Below, one piece after another: positions 47,785-59,069 of a stretch of 64,000 nt of DNA. This DNA comes from Oenanthe sinensis (lineage: Eukaryota > Streptophyta > Magnoliopsida > Apiales > Apiaceae). The stretch lies in assembly GCA_028671895.1 (NCBI GenBank), contig CM053800.1:24697886-24761885 (forward strand), written 5' to 3'. Under the pieces are notes generated by a model. It saw nothing but the letters and a program-made list of their open reading frames with translations. It made no database searches and had not been told where the DNA came from. Positions within the stretch are counted from its first letter, which is position 1, and every line of letters begins with the position of its first letter. The position numbers and the translations under genes are program-made.

Positions 47785-47990
47785 GGCCTTTGATGTCGCC
47801 CAGTTAGCGTAAGAGGTCGATTGACACCGACCCAACGAAAAATTGTTTTTTGGGCCTTTGATGTCGCCCGGTTAGCGTAAGAGGTCGATTGACACCGACC
47901 CAGCAGAAAATTGTTTTTTTTGGTCTTTGATGTCGCCCGGTTAGCATAAGAGGTCGATTGACACCGGCCCAGTGGATAAATATTTTAAGG
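47785..47990 (+). repeat. 68/69-bp tandem array in the F middle LTR
   Basis: Three copies of a unit containing GATGTCGCCCGGTTAGCGTA then AGAGGTCGATTGACACCG. GATGTCGCC starts at 47792, 47860 and 47929. The solo LTR has one diverged copy of this segment (near 12370-12430) and amplifies a neighbouring one instead. Confidence 0.93.
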
Positions 47991-48119
47991 CCCATGTGTT
48001 GCCTTGGGTGATGACCGGTTAGGATCATCCGTCTACTAGTAGAAAATTTCACGGTACTCTACAACTGATCATCATGTACTGTGGTTGTGCTCCAGTATAG
48101 TCCCATTTCTTCCAATTGG

Positions 48120-48440
48120 AATTTGACATTAACACTTTAATAAAGGCCTGGGTGCTAAGTTACCGATAGTGTTAATGGGAACTGTCGAACTTTCACTGGT
48201 CCTACACTATAACGAAAGCCAATGTGCTAAGGTACCGATAGTGTTAATGTGAACTGTTGAACTTTCATCGGTCCTACACTATAACGAAAGGCAAGGTGCT
48301 AAATTACCGATAGTGTTAATGAGAACTGTTAAAATTTTATTGATTCTATTCGCAGTATCTTGAACTGCTTTCTTAGTGATTTTTAAATGAATAGAACACT
48401 GTAGCTAATGCCATCGTGCTAAGTTACCGATATTGTCATT
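48120..48440 (+). repeat. Hairpin-unit repeats in the F middle LTR
   Basis: Three or four units of about 85 bp: CACTATAACGAAAGC, a GTGCTAA core, then TTACCGATAGTGTTAATG. CACTAT and ATAGTG flank each core and could pair. Confidence 0.8.
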
Positions 48441-49126
48441 CCAAATTTTTGAACTTAAATTGTTTTACCGCACTAACTCGAACTGCATAATTATTTTGAG
48501 TATCTTCTTGCATCGTAAACTCTGATTCATTTATTGTCGAAATAAATCTCGCTAAACTTTCTATAGAAAAATATTGCAAATTATCTACTGATATTGTTGG
48601 ACATCGGGTTGGTATAAATAGTGGTTACCACCATTTTCTTGGTGAAAATTACAAAATATTCTAATATATATCTTGCAGAGCATTCTTTGGCTCATTCTTG
48701 CTTTTTGTAAACTTTAAATCTTGCAGTAAGACTTGTCCATCGGATGCAAAGGAAAGAAGAGGCTCGAGCTTCAGTTAGTCAGGTTCAAGGCTTCTACAGG
48801 TGGTGTAAGCTAGATAGGATTTCAGTTTAGAATCCTAATTCTTATTGTAAAATAGGCAATGTAACAATAAATGTTGAAATAATGTTTACTTCTAATGTAA
48901 CTTCAGGTAGAGGTTATGTTATTAGTATAAGATCATGAGTTTACAGTTGGATTATAATAACTGTTATTATTTTAAGTTCGTTTTCTGAGACTATGGTTCG
49001 AGTTGTGTATTTGGATTGGGGTTACTAGGATATGTTGTGATATAATTGTTAAGCAGGTGAGTAATTTATTGTTGGAATTTGACCGTGATGACCCGGATCC
49101 CCGACCCCGGATCTGGGGGTGTCATA

Positions 49127-52100
49127 GAGATGGTATGGGAGCTCTGAGTCATAGTACTTAGATACGAGAGAGTTAAGAGTTATATATATATAATAGGAGG
49201 ACGAAAGAGCTCATATAGAGTTCGTTATTGGACTACCGGATGTAGTGCCAGTGAATAAGATAGAACCGTGACAATTAACTTAAGTTAGTAATGTCAAGAT
49301 CATGGAGAACCTTTTTTGTTATAATTTTGTGCCGAATTCGAGGAATTGTTCCCAAATAGGAAATGACACGGTATTTGCAAGACTAATGAGAAGTATTATG
49401 GATCTAAGGATATTATTGATGTTTGTTTGAGTATGAGGAATACGGGGATTTTGTTGAGGATTCCCTGAGAATACAAAGTAAAGCATCAATTTAGATGATG
49501 TATGGTATGCATACAATGTAGAGTTACAACAAAGAGTTAAAATACACACTTGATATCGTTCTGAGTATATTAAGGATTTTGGATTAAAGTAAGCCCTTGG
49601 GGTGGCGATGACCGTCACATTGCAAATATGATGGTTAGGCTAACCAGTACAGATGAAATATTGAATAAGTGCTAGTACGAAGCTCCTTCTTTCAAAAAGT
49701 GGAATTCTGGACCAGAGAGAGGTCCTAGTAGTCATTGATGATGAAATTGTTTGAGTCGAGATATGAGGTTCGGGAAAAAGTCCCGTAACCCAATTATAGA
49801 TCCATAAGTGTGGCTTAATTGAGACTACATATAGTGGATAGAATATTCATCCTTTTGGCAATAACCCGAAGAGGTAATGTGCATTTCAGCAAATCCTTGT
49901 TAATATTATGGAGCGAATGAGATTGATGGTCCAAGGTAGTGACCGTCAATAATGTTGATGACTGACTTTGAGGATGCTCGAGAGTACACATATATATAGT
50001 GACTCTAGTTACCGCCCTTTTGATATACATTATATTTTGGATGACTGACTAGACATTGATGTTTGAAGTCACTAGAGGACAAAGATTTTTTGTGAATGTT
50101 TTGGGATTGTAATTGAGGTATTTTTACACCGGGCATAGTCAAACTTATGAATATGTCATGCCCAATTTTCTGTAAAAAATACCTTCACTTAAGTTAATAA
50201 ACTTTAGAATTAAGAAGACATGTAAATGAAATGTTTCAGGGAAAAATAGAGAAGCATGGCTTAAAGGTTATGGTCATCTATATATGAGTTAATATTGAGG
50301 ATTTGAAGGGATTAAAGCCATAATAAAATGTATATACATGATGACTTAATAGATATGAAAGTCTATAATGAGATAATATCGAGGCATAGTAGTAATGAGA
50401 AATTGTGAGTTTCCCAATGGGGATTTGTTTGGTTGAGTTTGATGTTGGGTTTTAATAACCAAATGCGTAGTAGGATTATGTCTGATTGAGTTATGAGACC
50501 AAGATAATCTAAGTTTTTGTTCCGCTAGAACATTATCGAGTCAGAGTACGGTGAATTTTAAAGGAGTTTGTCATATGTACAGTAGTATTTATCTTGAGAA
50601 ACTAAATGATGGATTTGGCGTGTTTGGTGCTCAGGGTTATATTTCAACCCACAGAGAGTTATAATATGAATGATGGCAATAAATATAGGATGATATTCAT
50701 TCATGAGATGCCCTAAATTTTATACCTTGAAATATTTACAGATTCTTTTATACCTAGTGGAACGACAACCACTTTCTAAAATAGTACTTTGAAAAGAGGT
50801 GTGTGTCTCCTAAAGGCCAAGTTGCTAAAACTTGCATAGTTTATAAATGAATTTCAAAATCTGGGAGAAATTATTTTCCCAAGATATATTGATGAAATAT
50901 ATACATATTGTATATTTATTCCAAAATTGTTTTACATCAACTGTTTTTGATGATCAACAGTTTGGCTTTGTTAAGCCTTTATGCTTGAAAGAAAGATGTT
51001 TAAATAAATCCTCTTCATTTCCAAATATTGGAGCAATTTAATAAAGTTATTTATATTACCTCCGGAAAATGCCATCCATTTAATGTGACCGAGTTACAAC
51101 CGATCTTATATAAGGTTATTATATGATGATTAAAATTTCTGAAGAGAAATGGGTGGAGACCTAATAAGGTCGTTGATTCAACAAAAATTCTTATGAGCTT
51201 TATCGAACAAAGATTTCTTTAGCCATAAATATTTCTTGTATTATGTAACTGTTCCTAAGTATCTGGAAATTCATATGTAATTGAAGTTTAGACCTGAAAC
51301 AAGAGTGTGTTAGATTATGAATTGAAGTTTATAGTTATTGGCAGGATTGTCACCTCGAATGTTGGGGATTCAATTAGATCCATAGTGTTAGAAATAACTA
51401 CTATATAGATTCAATAAGTGGTTATAAAGGGAAGTGAAAATGAAATGGTTGAGAAAGAGACATGGAGAAAAACGGAATTTGAGGAGCAATATATAAAGAA
51501 ATACCATGAACTTTTAATAAGGAACCGGAGTTTTAAATTGGAAAGAGTAGTGGATTAAGAAATATGAGCGTGTTGGCGTACATTTAATTATGGTTTACCC
51601 AAGCCAATCAAGACCTCACTTACTAAACAGTGAGACTGATATTGGGAAATATGTGAAATGGACAGCAAGGGGCTATAATTATAAAGTCTAGATGTTATGT
51701 TAATGATTGCCCTAAAAGAAGGGATAACATGCTTTAAATATGGAGAATGAGGGAAAGGTAATATGGTATCAAGATTGACTAGTGTACCAGTTTGACATAG
51801 ATTTAAGTCCCTATCAGATTAAAGAATTAATATGACGTTAAGCATGGATGATTGTCTAAATAAGGACGTTTAAACTAATGGTAACAATAAAATAGTAAAG
51901 TGAAGAGTACTCGATATTGGATAAAGTTGAGGATTAAAGATAGAGATAAACTGAGAAGATTTAAATTACGATTGATTGAAAAGGATTATATGCTTTAGAT
52001 GATAAGTTGTGGAGCACCTGTGATGGACAGAAAAAGGAAGTATTCAATAATGAGAAGTGCGCAGTAGTTAAAGAATTGGAGGATATAACCCTTAGCGATG

Positions 52101-54203
52101 TTTTGGGATTACCAACCATTAAAGATTATATCATCTCCATTGATCTACTGTGATGAGTAACATTAACATTGGAGGCATCTTAGAAGATGGCACTTGTCAG
52201 CACAAAAGAGTTAGTCACTCAGTTATAAAAAAACTATTATATAAAGGTATCATAAAATTGAAAGTGTCACTATGAAGTGCATGTGTTTTGCTTGTTAAGG
52301 AAAAATATAACGGCATGAGACCGTACATATGTTAGTGAGAATTTATACCATGGATACACAGAATATTCGACCACTTGAAGAAATTAGTCTACTTTTGAAG
52401 ATATATTAAGGATATGTTATTACAAGCTAAATATTTACCTTGATAGTATGCCAATGATGGCGTTTAGTACGTGATAAGGATATTGTGAGTCTTTGATGAG
52501 GGAGGCTGTATTAATGAATATACATGTACCTTTTAAAGGATTTAATTGGAATATTAAGAAATAATTGGATAAGTTGTCGTAGTCTTCATAGAGGATATTT
52601 TGATCTACCCAAAGATTAAAGATGAAGAACCCGAATGGGGAAATGTATATAGCCTTGGAAATATTAAGAGAAAAGAGATTGGATGCCAAACTTTCTAAGT
52701 GTGTGAGTTTTGGTTAAATAAGTTTAAATTTTGAGGCATATAGTAAGTGGTGAAGGAAATTTTGAGGAAATTAAAGAATAGATTAGTAAAAACCCCATTA
52801 TTTCGACTAGCAGATGATAAAAGGCAAATCTTTTAATTAATAATGACATGTCTCTCGAGGAATGGATTGTGCACGGAAGCAGCATAGTAGAAATACTTTA
52901 TATGCGTTTGAGTAACTGAAGAAATACTAATTAAGGTATCCTACCTATGAATTGGAGCTGATAACTGTAGTGGTTGTACTTAATCTTGAAGATATCATTT
53001 GAATGGATAGAAGACTAGAAGTGTAGAATTTACAAAGACCATAAGAGGATATATTCACTCAGAAAGAATAGAATTGGAGATAATGTGTTTCGGATTTTAT
53101 CAATTGATTCTTAGATAATCCTGAACTTGTTTTATATTTAAATCCATACACATTGAGGAAGAAAAGCTCACAAATTTTTTCAATTTGGTCCCTTCTTCTG
53201 ATTATTATCAATTTTTCATCCGATTGAGATAGACAATGCGTATGGTGTGACTTCTTATCTGTGCGACAAAATTCTGGTGGGAAACCATTCAATTATGGGT
53301 TGTAAGCCAGAAAGTACTAAAGACTGGCCATCTTAAGTACAAATATAGTTGTTCTCAGTCATATCAAAATTATTTTCTTTCTTATCTCCCATATACATTG
53401 AAAATGAGTTTATTGATCTACAAATCACTCTGGTCCTTTTGTTACAGTAATATTCATTGAAAAGATCTCTATTAAAAATTATGTACAAAGTTATCTCTTC
53501 ATAGAAAGTTTATACCTTGGATTTCAAAAAGGAGTGGGATAATTGCTTACTACGGATAGAGCTTCATACGATATTAGTTACTACTCACATATAGGCACAA
53601 CGCTTTACGAAGTTTAGTACGGATGAAAAATGTTGATCTACCTTGTGTTAGGGACAAAATCGATGAAAGATAGATAACGGGGGACAAGAATCGGTTCGAA
53701 AGACATATGATATAATTTGTAGTATTTAAAAGCGATTAATGAAAACTCAAGAAGAAGAACGTGAGTTTGGTGATCAAGCCAGAAAAGGCAGATAGTATGA
53801 AGTGAAAGACTTCATATTGCTGAACATATTATCGTAAAAAGGAGTAACGAGATTTGGTAAAACATATAACTTCAGCTCGAGGAGTATTGAATTTTTCAAG
53901 GTCTGGAAGTATATTAAGAAGGTGTATATGAAGTGGCGCTCTTTTCCAATTTTAAAGAATTCATCGTGTTTATCATACGTTATGTTAGGAATTTATAGAG
54001 CGGGCGTTAGGCATGCGTTAAAGTACGAACTTATAAAGACAATAGACTGAATAAAGAAAGTGTTGAGAAGTGAAGTAATATCAGTAGTGATATTGTTGAA
54101 CGAAATTGAGTAGGTTGAAGACTCAACCTGAGAATTCAAAAGTGAAGTGTGAGGATAGTAACCTCAGTTGTTCTCATATAGATTTCGAGGACGGAATCCT
54201 TTT
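49127..54203 (+). pseudogene. Family F internal region, right copy (degenerate gag-pol)
   Basis: About 5.1 kb between the LTR end and the PPT, without any long ORF. 49127-51960 presumably held gag, PR and the start of RT, but I cannot place motifs there. From 51962 it matches the left copy. The RT box reads FIEDILIYPK (about 52588-52617), where D is changed to E in the FIDD site. RNase H words lie near 52945 and an INT tail at 53700-53990. The GPY/F-type tail and the LTR-PPT layout suggest a chromovirus (Tekay/Del-like), which is inference. Confidence 0.8.
49131..49142 (+). other. Degenerate primer-binding site of F
   Basis: TGGTATGGGAGC, 10 of 12 matches to TGGTATCAGAGC (initiator tRNA-Met), 4 nt after the LTR end. 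Confidence 0.65.
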
Positions 54204-54216
54204 AAGGAGGGGAAAC
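54204..54216 (+). other. Polypurine tract of F, right
   Basis: AAGGAGGGGAAAC, identical to 33468-33480, directly before the LTR start at 54217. Confidence 0.9.
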
Positions 54217-57200
54217 TGTAATAACCCATATTTTTGGACAATTGATATTATTAAGAATTTTTGGATAAAATTTTTCATTTTATGAATAAGTAATTTTATG
54301 AATTTATTTTTTTCATAAGGTACTTGAGATGTGAGGCCGTATTATTAATATACGGGGTATTCGAAATTATGCATATCGGTGTTACAGTAGCATACGTAAT
54401 AAATATAGGACTAGTAAGTATTTTTAGTCTAACAAAATAAATTTGGAATCCGGATGAAAGTCGTAACAGAATTTGAGAGATGGTGTAAGTGAATAGTGTT
54501 TATCTGGAGAATTGTTTCGTAAATTCTTGAAACAATTAAATGGTATTAATTTAATAATAATAATTCATAAGAGAATTAGAAAATGACAATTTGATATTTT
54601 AAAACTTATGTTTTTCGGATGAATAAAGTATGAGAACGAGAGACTAAAACGTTGTCGGGAAATTACGCGACTATTGCACAAACCTTATTAAATATCAAGC
54701 TTCCACCACACACCACATATATCACTTTTTCTTTTTTCCTCTTCTTCATCAAGAGCTTCGGCAGAAAATAAAAAGGGGAGAGAAGACTTCATGCTACAAC
54801 TTGGATTCTTTATTTCATGAGCCTAAATCGTTGCTCAAGCATTATAGGTTCATTACCATGAATCTCCACCATCTTTCTTCCATGAAAATACAAGCAAAGC
54901 AAGCTATTTTCCCCCCATTTCTCTTGCTCAGCTGCTGCGTTTTTTTTAAGAAGCAAGACTCCTTCAAATCTTCATGGATCGTTGAGGTTGATAGCTTAAA
55001 TCGAAGGTATTAAACTCATCTTGCTTTGTCTTGAATCTTAGATCATTCCATCCATGAAATCTCTTGATATGATCCAAAGTGTGAAGAACATGAATAGTGA
55101 ATCCGAAAAAAAAATTATTTTCTTTGATTTAAGGTTTCCTTTAGCTTGGTTAATGATTGTTAAGCGTTATTTAGGTTATGGGTAACATTGTTTAAGCATG
55201 AAAAGTCATGGATGCATTTGTTTGGTTAATATTTGTTAAACTCATTTCATAAGCTTGAGTTGGTTGGATGATTTGGGATTGATGTATGATGTAGTATGTG
55301 GTTGAAGGAGGAGTTTGGGATTGCTTGTTGGTTGAATTGAAGTAGAATGAAAATGGAAAACGATGAGTTTACAAACGTAACCATGCCATTTTTTTCTTTA
55401 GCTTTCTGCAGAAACTGTCCAGAATATTCTGGGAAAATTCGTTCACTGTTCTTGGCTTATGGATGATATGGTTAGATAGTAGATAGTCTCTAGATATTTA
55501 TGCACTAATTTTGCGTCATTTGGCGTTACGAGTCAATAGTTATGGCCGATTTAGTAACGGTAACGCAGAAAATGGAAATTCTGTTTTTGTCCAACTTTGA
55601 GGCTATGATTGGACTACCTACAGAGTTTAATAAAATCTAAAACTTTTATGGGAGATTCCTTGACAGTCATAGAAGACCTCAGAAAAGAAGTCGTGTCAAA
55701 AGGAGTAATTTTCAATTTATTAAAAAATGCTAGAAAACAAGGTATTGGAGTGAAATGAACATGAGGAAAAGGTTAAACAACCATTTTGGGAGTCGAATTC
55801 GAGCAAGTTAGAGCACTTGTCTCGTGTCGGTCAAGTAACGAAAGTTGTTGGGGAATATCATGACTACATATTGGTGTATAGAACTTGATTAAAAATCATT
55901 GACAAGATAGTTTTACGAATAGCTAAAGTAAGCCCGAGGAGGTGAAATGTCGGGCAAAATAAGAGCTAATAAAACTACCAAGTGCAAATTGTAATGACCA
56001 TAATTGGACTCGATATAGGTTTGTGGATTAGTATGGAGGTCCTAGCTTATCAAAATCACGAGGTTTAATGATCGTGAAGCAAATGTTAGTACTTAATAAA
56101 AAGTGGTTATGATTAGTAGAGTTAATTAGTTAACTCAAGTAGAGAGACTAATCAAAGTTCTTATATCTATTGATAGAATTTCTGGATTACAAGTGGGATC
56201 ATGGATATGCATCATGGACACCAGGCAAGATTCCTAACTCTATTTTCAAATTCTATTACAGAATATTTTGATTCCTATTTATACAAGTATCTTGAGTCCT
56301 TGAAATCTTGAGCTTTTAAAAAATTCTTGGTTATAAAGCTTTGTTGAGTATAAACTGTTTATATCAATCAAGAACTGTGTTTTCCCCTTTCTTACTTGAT
56401 TCTTCTACTACTCTGAACTTCTCGAAAAGTAGAGCATGCATGTAACCAGATTGGACATCTGTTTTGTGCGTCGAGTTACCTTTCAGGGTAGTCGATGGTT
56501 TACCGGGGAGAGTCGGGTATTTTCTCGACGGTTGTCGATAACTATCAAAATTATTTTGATTCAAAATATATTGAGGATTATTTGATGATCACTAAGGATC
56601 ATCAACTTAATTATTTTAAATAATAATTTTATTTTTTTAAATAATATTTAAATATTAATTAAATATTATTTAAAAAGGGTCGAATAGTGTTTCAACATTA
56701 ATGAATTATTTTAAATTCATTTTGAAGGTTATTTAAATACTATTTAATATTATTTAAATATTATTTAAATATTGCTAAGCATTCAAAATTAGATCATTTA
56801 ATTATATTTATATTCTATTAATTATTTTAAATATTATTAAATATTATTTTATTATTATTTAAATATTGAGAATTTTAAAAGACAATTATTGTCAACTGAT
56901 TTTATCCGAAACAATATTTAAAAATTGTTTTACTCTGATTATTTTTAATCATCCTGAGCTACTGAGATTCGAGGGTTAGTAGAGTACCCGAATCACTACT
57001 AAAATATTTTGAGGATCTCTAAAAATATTTTTGAGCTTTCGAGAAAATCTTTAACTATTATTTTTAATTAAATATAGATTATTTAATTACCAATAAAATA
57101 TTTTTTGAATTTTTGGGCTAACAACCCCACACTAGGGAAGGAATGATTAATCCTGAAATTCTTCCCATATATATTTGAGTCTTTCGGGACTTATATCTGG

Positions 57201-57273
57201 TTCTAATTCAATACTCTTCATTAAGGTTATTATATTTTAATATAGCGACTCCCCGGTCGCGTTATTGAGTCTT
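54217..57273 (+). mobile_element. Family F right LTR (5' 3.06 kb, cut by copia C)
   Basis: Starts TGTAATAACCCATATTTTTG; holds the 1.75 kb missing from the middle LTR. It ends at ...TTATTGAGTCTT, where copia C begins; the missing remainder corresponds to about 34776-34851 plus 47529-49126. AT-rich TTTAAATAATATT-type sequence at 56600-56880. No gene seen. Confidence 0.88.
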
Positions 57274-58526
57274 TGAAAGGCATAGGTGTACTAACTTGTA
57301 ACACTTAATTACTATGTAACTCAACTAGGTAAAAGATAAAACAACAGCAAAACAAGAGAAACTGAAGAAGCACATGGAATCAATCAACTGAAGAAATGGT
57401 AATGATACTTGGTAACTACAAGTAACTAATTTTATTGATCCAGAATGCCTAAGTGAGAAGAAGTTCAATCTCAGTATTCCTCATGCCCTAACTTATCTAA
57501 TGGAGAATCAAATTAATGTCAAAGAAGTATCAAGAAGACCAAAGTGATTTCATATAATGCATCTCAACAACTGGATAATGTAAAGATTAATCAACAAATG
57601 AGAACTGACATTCAGAAGCAAGAACCCCTTCAAGACTAGTCACTTATGAACCAGACCATTGCATCAAGTGTCAGGACATTGAAGGTAAGTTCATGTCAGT
57701 GATAGAAGATCTCATTTGAATGGAGTGAGGAAAAGAAATTGAAGAAGCTAGGGAAACTTACTCATAAAGATTAATCCACAATTAGTCACTAAAGAAAGTC
57801 AACATTGAATGAGTACATTGTTGCCAAGGCAAATGTCGATCCACAGCAGATCGAGATGCGGATCGAGATTTATAATTGAAGTAAAACATCAAGGCAAATC
57901 TCGATACATGATAGATCGAGATCGAGATTCTCACAGATTAAGATTGAGATCCTCACAGATCGAGATCGAGATTTTCATAGATCGAGATTGAGATTTTCTC
58001 AGATCGAGATTGAGATCGAGATTGAAATCCAAGATCGAGATTGAGTTGGATCCAGGCCGAGATCGAGATGCGGGTTGACATGTAACATTCAATGTTCAAG
58101 GGACAAGTGGCTTATTGTAAACGGTTGATCCAGAGTGGTTGGGAGAATACTTTTTGTTGTCGAGTCCTGATTGAGCCACGTACACAAAAAGGACAAGATC
58201 AAGTCTACACGACATTATAAAAGTAGCACTTTGTTTTATTTGTAAAAATAGCAATCTCTGTATTTTTTACTGAATATTTTTCAAAGAGAGCATTTACTGT
58301 AAAAAGAAAGTGAGAGAGAATCAGTTGAATCAAGCTTTAATTGCTGTATTTATTGTTCAACTGATTATGATGCTTTTATGAATGTTGTAGCAAATCCTTC
58401 AATGAATATAAAGATATATTCTTGAAATTCTGTGTCATCATTTATTACCTGCATTTATTTTATATTCTCTCATTATTCGAAACAGTTGTATTCACCCCCC
58501 CACTCTACAACACTTTGGACCTAACA
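57274..58526 (+). mobile_element. 5' LTR of copia C (1253 bp)
   Basis: TGAAAGGCATAGG ... GGACCTAACA followed by a PBS. TATA box TATAAAA at 58216-58222; a 7-base C-run at 58495-58501 near the end. The left border rests on the jump from F LTR sequence at 57273/57274. Confidence 0.85.
57838..58075 (+). repeat. GATCGAGAT motif cluster in the C LTR
   Basis: At least ten copies of GATCGAGAT or GATTGAGAT in 240 bp, partly in 6-bp register (GATCGAGATCGAG), mixed with spaced copies. No other part of the window shows this word repeated. Confidence 0.95.
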
Positions 58527-58528
58527 AT

Positions 58529-58540
58529 TGGTATCAGAGC
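58529..58540 (+). other. Primer-binding site of C (initiator tRNA-Met)
   Basis: Perfect TGGTATCAGAGC, 2 nt after the LTR. Confidence 0.95.
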
Positions 58541-59069
58541 TTCCTGTTAAACACATCTAACAGAGATCCTACTGTGTTGTTTGAGTTGGTTCTTGAAAAT
58601 CCCAGATCTATTTTTTTTGAAGTTTGTGCCGAAAGCTTCTATTTGGTTCTTCATGAAAAGTTCATAGATCTAAAAAAAAGTTCTGAGTCCTAGTGTAAGG
58701 AATATTTGTACAATATTTCAAAAGGTTGTACTTAAAGAGCTTTGTGGGTTTTTCTTGTGGTCAAAAATCTGGTTATAAAAGAATATTTGATTGGTTGACT
58801 AGGTAACTTGAATCAACTGGTTGACTAAACAAAAAGGTCACTTTCGAACTTCTGTCAACCAAAAAGTGGACAACCTTTTTGTTTGGACTTGAAAATTTTG
58901 TGAACCCTGCCACTGTTCCTGTGATTAAAACTAACTTGCTTGAATCTTAAGTGCAAAACCCATTGGATATTAAGTGTTGGATATTTAAAGTGAGATAATC
59001 AATTTTTCAAGTAAATACAATTTATTGTAATTTGAAAAGTGTATTATCTTAATTTTAAACTTCAATAAA
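58541..59069 (+). other. Untranslated leader of copia C
   Basis: About 530 nt between PBS and gag ATG, far longer than in A (about 45 nt) or B (about 22 nt). No ORF of note. Packaging and dimer signals would be expected here (inference). Confidence 0.6.

Larger units (their letters stand above)
47529..49126 (+). mobile_element. Family F middle LTR, right part
   Basis: Continues the LTR interrupted by B and matches (reverse complement) the solo LTR from about 13130 to 11252. It ends GGGGGTGTCATA; the solo copy ends GGGGGCGTCACA, so the terminal CA is mutated to TA. TATA box TATAAATA at 48613-48620. Contains a 68-bp array and hairpin units. Confidence 0.88.
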
